From: Chromera velia
Lineage: Eukaryota; Sar; Chromeraceae
Assembly (NCBI GenBank): GCA_018398765.1
Contig: JAHBMJ010001526.1
Span: 16,773-29,312, forward strand
Direction of reading: 5' to 3'
Length of the DNA: 12,540 bases
Below are positions 8,065 through 12,540 of the stretch, piece by piece (position 1 is the stretch's first letter; the number at the start of each line of letters is the position of its first letter). Both the position numbers and the translations under genes were made by a program. The notes under the pieces are model-generated. The model did not search any database. It had not been told where the DNA came from and was given only the letters and a program-made list of their open reading frames with translations.

Positions 8065-8081
8065 CTATTAATGCTATATAG

Positions 8082-8401
8082 TATAGTCTAGTTTTCTCCG
8101 GACCGGTTTGAGTTCACTTGTGTCGAATTCTGTAATCTGGGACCGATTTTTCAGAATTGATAAAACACAAAGTTTGTGTACGTTTCTATATTCGGTTCAT
8201 CCGCGTACTATACCTTGTCCGAAATTCTTTAGCGCGCGATGTGTGCCGACTCTCGTGTACATTACGGACAGCAGGGGTGGTTACGGAAATACACAAACTT
8301 TGTGTTTTGTCATGGTGCTGGTCCTACTTTATATAATTCAAAACTATTTAAAACAAGACTGACAATTGAAACTAAACTGGTCTGGAGAAAACTTGACTAT
8401 A
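8082..8401. mobile_element. Foldback / MITE-like element
   Basis: The outer 28 bases on the left (8082-8109) match the reverse complement of 8374-8401 at 25 of 28 positions. The inner 19 bases 8162-8180 match the reverse complement of 8290-8308 exactly. The arms between are more divergent, with length differences. The whole is about 320 bp, AT-rich, with a centre of about 110 bases and no coding capacity, as in non-autonomous foldback elements. I cannot define target-site duplications, so the true ends are uncertain. Short open frames inside are chance. Confidence 0.6.
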
Positions 8402-8559
8402 ATACGCAGTATAAAATCTACTTAGATCTAGTTAGATCTCATAAGATCTGTCAATCATACAGAAAATTATGTAGAGGTACAATAGTAATAAACTAGATAA
8501 TAAATAGCGTTTTTTTTAGTTTAATGAAGTCAATTTTCTTATAGTTCAACCTTCATTTT
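8402..8559. other. AT-rich spacer between foldback element and LTR
   Basis: Contains three AGATCT words between about 8423 and 8449 and a TAATAAA/CTAGATAA-rich stretch, but no gene. It may be an extension of the foldback element. Confidence 0.4.
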
Positions 8560-8815
8560 TGTTACGGACCTTTGGACCTAGGCTCGATTTGGTCCTTAAA
8601 GTAATACAGAGAATCAATAGCATTAAATACATACTGTAATACAAAGGCATGCACATCTGTATCTCAGCCTTTGCAATACAGATTGATTGAGCCTATTAAA
8701 AGGACCGAGTCTTTCCTGATCGATAGGGAAGGCTCTTGTGTGTCTGACAGATTTTCTGTATGTAAAACTTGTGGATGAGTTGATTCCTAAGTTCTAGAGA
8801 GCTTAAACTAGAACA
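8560..8815 (+). repeat. 5' long terminal repeat (256 bp)
   Basis: It starts TGTTACGGACC and ends AACTAGAACA, so the ends are TGTT...AACA as expected for LTRs. One base later a primer-binding-site candidate begins. It contains a 7-bp hairpin (CAAAGGC 8642-8648, GCCTTTG 8667-8673), a TATA-like TATTAAAAGG, and two tiny upstream ORFs (ATG-TAA at 8760 and ATG-AGT-TGA at 8775). The boundaries are inferred without the 3' LTR. Confidence 0.65.
8694..8703 (+). promoter_or_regulatory. TATA-like element in LTR
   Basis: TATTAAAAGG lies about 120 bases before the LTR end, the right sort of place for the U3 promoter of a short LTR. It is a single weak match. Confidence 0.3.
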
Positions 8816-10030
8816 TTGGTCAGCAGAGCTTCGGGTGCGACCGAGGAAGACAAAATTCCCACAAAGAGCGGGTCAGGGTACAGGCTGTCAGAGGCGGGGG
8901 AGAGTTCTCCACCATCGATCCCCTCTGTGCATCCTTGGGCAGAATCTCTCGACTTCAGTTCTGTTCCGTCTGTTGGCTCTCTGTTCTCGCCCACCCGCAG
9001 TATCCGAGATTCCTCCAGCAAATCAGACTTAGTCCTATCTGATCCAGATTCCGAGCTACAGCAGCAGCAAGCAGACATGGGGGATGCAGTCAGATTTGAC
9101 AAGCTCGAACAGATTGGGAAGGTCAAACGAGTAACTACGGTCTTTATCCCAGGAAAAACAAACGGACAGATCTGGTATGCCATCTTTAAGGCAAAGGCAG
9201 ATGCGGGAAACCTCAATATGAATGAGAAGAAACTGTTGCTGGTAGGTCACTTTGAAGATCCTGACCTTATCCTGTGGTGGAATAAAAACTCCGCTTCCGC
9301 CACAACTTCAGACAAGGTTGATACCTTATTCCTGGAAGTGCATGGAAGCACCGGTGTGACACAGGTGCACGCCGTCTACGGCATGGCTAACGTGCGGCTG
9401 AACCTCAGAGATGACTATGACAAATTCGTTGAACGCTTCGTCGACGTCTATATCCAGGCAAATCCAAACAGAAGAAGGAACGACAGAATCAGTTCCTTTA
9501 TCAACGCGCTTTATCCCGAGCTGAGAGAAGAGCTGGAGATAGAATAGATCTACACCGATTGGGACCAATTGAAGAGGAGAGTTGGGTACCTCCATGCCAA
9601 GCAATAGAAGAAAGCAAGGGCTCGAATTGTGGGGGTGCAACAGAGAGACGAGAGAGATGAACTAGCCGAGTTGTGGAAACGGCTCGATCAGCAAGCTGCT
9701 CAGATCGCGGCTCTGAGAGGTCGCGGCCGTGGCTGTGGGGGATTCACCGACCAGGGGCGCGGTCGCGGTAGGGGTGGCTTCGGCTATTACCCCGTCTACC
9801 CGTCTCCCATGCACGGAGGCTATGCGTTCGGTGCGTACGGTCAAGGTAGCTTCAATAGCCACTTCAGAGGGGGACATGGAGGTATGAGAGGAAGAAGAGG
9901 CCACTACCAACAGTATAGAGGCAACAACGGTTTCAACAACGGTCCCCCCCATTGCTATACTTGCAACCAGCCTAGCTACAAGGCCTTCAATTGTCCTGGG
10001 CAGGGAAATGACCTGGCTGGATTGGCGTAG
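8816..10030 (+). pseudogene. gag (capsid and nucleocapsid), interrupted by two TAG codons
   Basis: The frame is open from the primer-binding site to 9544, interrupted by TAG at 9545-9547 and 9605-9607, then open to TAG at 10028-10030, probably the natural end. The first ATG is at 9077. The 87 codons before it are Ser/Pro-rich and open but lack ATG. The middle, with LLLVGHFEDPDLILWW and FINALYPELREELE, is capsid-like as in retrotransposon gag proteins. Then follow a coiled-coil-like ELWKRLDQQAAQIAALR, a GRGRG/RGG-rich basic tail, and a CCHC knuckle relic CYTCNQPSYKAFNC in which the His position is Tyr. The product would package element RNA in a cytoplasmic particle. Confidence 0.8.
8817..8829 (+). 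other. Primer-binding site candidate
   Basis: TGGTCAGCAGAGC starts with the TGG that pairs with a tRNA 3'-CCA and lies one base after the LTR. It resembles, without equalling, the initiator-Met tRNA type sites (TGGTA..CAGAGC) common in plant elements. The priming tRNA cannot be named without the host tRNA set. Confidence 0.5.
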
Positions 10031-10051
10031 AGGTTCCCCAGTCCATCCAGC
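10003..10051 (+). other. Degenerate -1 ribosomal frameshift signal at gag/pol junction
   Basis: GGGAAAT (10003-10009) is phased G_GGA_AAT in the gag frame, the X_XXY_YYZ layout of a -1 slippery site. Six bases later GCTGGAT (10016-10022) pairs perfectly with ATCCAGC (10045-10051). The pol frame is the -1 frame and is open from 10012 into the protease. The only obstacle is TGA at 10009-10011 in the -1 frame; a C at 10009 would both give the classical GGGAAAC heptamer and remove the stop. Confidence 0.55.
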
Positions 10052-10690
10052 ACTTTGCAAAGCCTTGTCCTCTCCCGATTCCCCCGTGTGTATGTGTAGA
10101 AACGAAACATGTAGACTGTGAGCGAGAGGACAACAATAAAAAAGGAAGAGTCCCGAAGTCACAGGTTTCTCAGTCGCCTGTGTCCTTCCCTTCTCCGGCA
10201 GAGTATGCAGACAGACAGACCAACTTTGAACAAGCGAATTCAGAGAAAACGGAGGCAGAGATGGCAGCAGTAAAGGTCGGTCCCAGGCCTTTCGTGACAA
10301 TGTTGCTGTTTGGTAAGCCTGTGTCTGTCTTTATTGACACAGGAGCAGAAACTTCGTTCATTGATGTGAATACGACCTTACATGCTGATGCAGATGTCGA
10401 CAGGCCCACGGTGGGTCTGTCCGCAGTGGGACAGACGGGCGTGTCGGTGGTGGGGGAGATTACGGCCAAGTTTTCTCACCCTTCCCTGCCGAAGAAAGTA
10501 TTCCCACACCGCCTGACCGTCACAGAAGATTCGGGGTACGAAGCAGTCTTGGGGTAGGACTTTTTGAAGCTGTTGGACCCAGTAGTACAGTACCACTACC
10601 ATGAAGACCGTCTGGACGTTGCGGACCTCCCCTCCTTCGAGGTCTGGTACGAGGATGGAAGGAAACCGATGCGTGTCTCTGCCTTCACGC
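10012..10690 (+). pseudogene. pol: aspartic protease segment
   Basis: The frame is -1 relative to gag. A Cys/Lys-rich linker leads to the retropepsin-like domain, whose active-site motif is FIDTGAETSFID (catalytic Asp codon 10336-10338). The second family signature, an LG.DFL motif, is present near 10550 but split by TAG at 10555-10557. The enzyme would cleave the Gag-Pol polyprotein inside the particle. It has no ATG suited to independent translation, in line with expression by frameshift. Confidence 0.8.
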
Positions 10691-11872
10691 GCACAAAAGT
10701 CCCCAAAAGAGCGAGAGCTCTTGTGCGTATGCAGGTTGAGGGGACGGAAGGGGAGGAGACGATCATTTTAAGAAGGAATTACCCGAGGGGGTTTCCGGGA
10801 CTTGCCATCCCAGACCAAGTAGTAGACGTCAAAGCTGGAGTCGCCACAGTAGAAGTCATGAACATCGCCACCAACCTCATCCACTTAGGACCGAATTCAC
10901 TCCTGACTTTTGCAGAGCCGTTCTCTCGTGTGTCGTCCGTCGCCGCAGTCACCGCCAATGCTCCCGCCTCTGCCTACACACAGCAACCGCCGATTCCTAA
11001 GAAAGAAGACTCGCCTGTCCCTGCCCCTCCCTCGCAGAAGCTTCCGCCTGTGGATCTCTCTCACCTGTCATGCGAATTGGGGGAGAAATATGAGAGGGTC
11101 CTTCAAGAATATTCCGATCTCTGGTCTCGCTCTCGTTTCGATATTGGAGAGCTGAGAGTGGATGGAAAGCCTTTCGAGGTGACCATTCCTACTGGAGATT
11201 CCCCTCCCATTCGCTGGAACCAAGACAGAATCCCGTACCACCAGAGAGAGCATGTGAAGAAAGAGTTACAAGAGATGGAAGAAGGGGGAGTGATTCATCC
11301 CTCCACTTCCCCGTGGGCCGCCCCAGTCGTTCTAATCAAGAAACCAGATGGGACGACCCGTTTCTATCTAGATTTCCGCAAACTGAATCAAGCCAACAAG
11401 AGAGATCTTTTTCCCCTCCCCCGAATTCAAGAGACACTCGACCCGCCTTGCAGGAGCCAAGGTGTTCTCAGCACTTGATTATATCTCCGGCTTCCAGCAA
11501 CTCCGTATGCACCCCGACCACGCAGAGAAAACCGCCTTCGTCACTCCGTTCGGACTTTACGAATTCACCAAGATGCCCTTTGGGTTGGTAAATGCCCCTT
11601 CTGTTTTCTAGAGAGCCATGAATTTGGTTCTTGCAGGTCTGTCCAGAGACCTCGCTCTCGTTTATGTCGACGACATCATCGTCTTCAGCCGATCTCATGA
11701 CGAACACATCCAAGACTTGAGGGAGGTTTTAGGTTTGGTGAGGAAAGCAAATTTGAAGCTCAAACTCGAGAAGGCACAGATTGCCATGACAGAGGTGGAG
11801 TATTTGGGACATACGGTGTCAGAGAAGGGGGTCAGACCGAGCAGAAAGAACATCCGGAAGATTCTGCAGTAG
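10691..11872 (+). pseudogene. pol: reverse transcriptase, frameshifted and truncated
   Basis: A linker (about 10700-11130) precedes the RT fingers and palm: SPWAAPVVLIKKPDG, then RFYLDFRKLN and PLPRIQETLD. A single extra C in 11442-11444 moves the reading by one base. In the new frame come VFSALDYISGFQQLRM, TPFGLYEFTKMPFGL, then TAG at 11609-11611 where the family has Gln before Arg, then the catalytic YVDD (11663-11674) and EYLGHTVSEKGVRPS. Reading stops at TAG 11870-11872. The C-terminal thumb and the whole RNase H domain, normally several hundred bases, are missing. Confidence 0.9.
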
Positions 11873-12540
11873 GAGCCACTGCGTTTGAAGAGAGAGGAGG
11901 TTTGTTGTACAGGTACGAAGGAAGGGGGACAGAAAGGAAAGAACAGTTGGTGGTGCCTGAGACGTACAGAAAGACGGTTATGGTGATGAATCACGATCAC
12001 CAGTTAGGGGGGCACCCAGGGGTAAATCGGCTGACAGAGAAGACTCTCCTACACTTCTGGTGGCCAGGTTTGAGAGCAGACGCGAGGGAGTGGGTCGCTT
12101 CCTGCTGAGAATGCAAAGAGAGGCTCAAGCCAAAAGTAAAGAGAGCACCCCAGACTGTGCTCGTGCCTCCCCGTCCTTGGCACACATTCGGCATTGATGT
12201 GTCAGGGCCCTTTCTGACAAGCAGGAGGGGAAACAGATTTGTGCTCGTTGTGACAGACCATTTTGGAAAGGATGTGGAGACGTTTGCCCACCCTGAGCTG
12301 CCCGCTTATATCGTAGCACAGATTCTGGTCGATGAGATTTTCTGCAGGCATGGTCCCTTTGAGGTTCTCCTCTCAGATAGGGGAACGAATTTCCTGGCAG
12401 AAATCGTGAGTGAGGTGTTGAAGATTTTGAGAGTGAGGAGGAAGGTAACAGTAGGGTACCACCCTCAGTGCGCAGGACTGACAGAAAGATACAATCAGAC
12501 GTGGGAGCAAGGGGTTGGAAAGCAGTTGAGAGCAGAGAAC
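11873..12540 (+). pseudogene. pol: integrase (HHCC finger and D,D35E core), partial at window edge
   Basis: It begins in a different frame from RT, with GGLLYRYEGRG leading into the zinc finger H-X4-H-X29-C-X2-C (His codons 11998 and 12013, Cys codons 12103 and 12112). A TGA at 12106-12108 lies between the two Cys, plausibly a decayed Arg codon. The core is then open to the window end, with Asp at 12196 (GIDVSGPF), Asp at 12376 (LLSDRGTNF) and Glu at 12484 (GLTERYNQT). The last two are separated by exactly 35 residues. It would insert element cDNA into the nuclear genome. The C-terminal domain lies beyond the window. Confidence 0.92.

Larger units (their letters stand above)
6304..8081. other. 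5' flank of the CCCH gene; no gene resolved
   Basis: This is the upstream region of the minus-strand CCCH gene and should hold its promoter and perhaps 5' exons. I see pyrimidine-rich stretches ending in CAG on the minus strand (near 6594 and 6518) that could be acceptors, and plus-strand signals described separately. I see no TATA box I would trust among the TA repeats. From 7614 to 8045 nothing is recognisable. Confidence 0.4.
8560..12540 (+). mobile_element. Ty3/gypsy-type LTR retrotransposon, 5' part, degenerate
   Basis: The order is LTR, primer-binding site, gag with nucleic-acid-binding tail, aspartic protease, reverse transcriptase, then integrase. Integrase after RT is the Ty3/gypsy order (Copia elements have it before). 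The copy is broken: premature TAG or TGA codons in gag, protease-RT linker, RT and integrase; a one-base insertion in RT; and a deletion removing the end of RT and RNase H. It continues past the window edge, so the 3' LTR, polypurine tract and target duplication are not visible. It points away from the CCCH gene, its LTR about 2.3 kb from that gene's proposed start. Confidence 0.9.

Noticed and set aside
8108-8496. Two overlapping plus-strand frames of about 85 codons
   Set aside because: They lie in the foldback element and AT-rich spacer, have no recognisable motif and are not supported by start context or splicing.
8803-9216. Minus-strand frame of 137 codons
   Set aside because: Antisense shadow of the gag leader and capsid region; no motif and no independent support.
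10012-10180. A second zinc knuckle from Cys residues in the pol linker (PCVCVETKHVDC)
   Set aside because: Spacing does not fit CCHC, and the true knuckle relic is in the gag frame just upstream.
9545-11872. UAG reassigned to glutamine in this organism, which would make the gag and RT TAG codons sense
   Set aside because: Attractive because TAG falls where Gln is plausible, but the element also has TGA breaks, a one-base insertion and a large deletion, all pointing to decay. The probable gag end is itself TAG. Host cDNAs ending in TAG would settle it.

Overview
The window looks like nuclear DNA from an intron-rich, repeat-rich eukaryote. It has no bacterial operon layout, its coding segments carry GT-AG introns, and microsatellites are everywhere. 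Protein style (tandem CCCH fingers with an ELR-type linker, Gly/Arg-rich low-complexity tails) and the density of GACA, GATC and GAA repeats would fit an alveolate or related microbial eukaryote such as a chromerid. This is an inference from style only, and the species cannot be fixed from the sequence.

Positions 1-2868 hold no gene I can support. They contain AT-rich DNA (1-650), short hairpins, a 26-bp tandem duplication and long GACA and TTCC tracts. Positions 2869-6303 (minus strand) hold the only host gene I can assemble: a six-exon model of about 427 codons for a probable RNA-binding protein with two CCCH zinc fingers. The two fingers are spread over four exons and become visible only when the exons are joined; the splice phases agree at each junction. 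Behind them come a long disordered Gly/Arg-rich region and two PPxY motifs, one being the last four residues. Most of its introns contain a microsatellite. One short exon and its 3' splice site have a partial upstream copy, linked to the real site by an 18-bp inverted repeat. Positions 6304-8081 are the 5' flank, with TA repeats and some isolated splice-like signals on the plus strand that I cannot connect into a gene.

Positions 8082-8401 form a foldback, MITE-like element. From 8560 to the window end lies the 5' part of a Ty3/gypsy-type LTR retrotransposon on the plus strand: a 256-bp LTR (TGTT...AACA), a primer-binding-site candidate, gag, protease, reverse transcriptase and integrase. It is a dead copy. 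It has in-frame TAG/TGA codons that could all come from C-to-T changes, a one-base insertion in the RT, and loss of the RT C-terminus plus the whole RNase H region. The integrase keeps an intact D,D35E triad. At the gag/pol junction the remains of a -1 frameshift signal are visible: a GGGAAAT heptamer in the right phase, a 6-nt spacer and a 7-bp stem. The 3' LTR lies outside the window.

The two points most worth a follow-up are the split tandem-CCCH/PPxY gene with its duplicated splice site, and the frameshift signal in the retroelement. I see no evidence for a wholly new multi-gene system.
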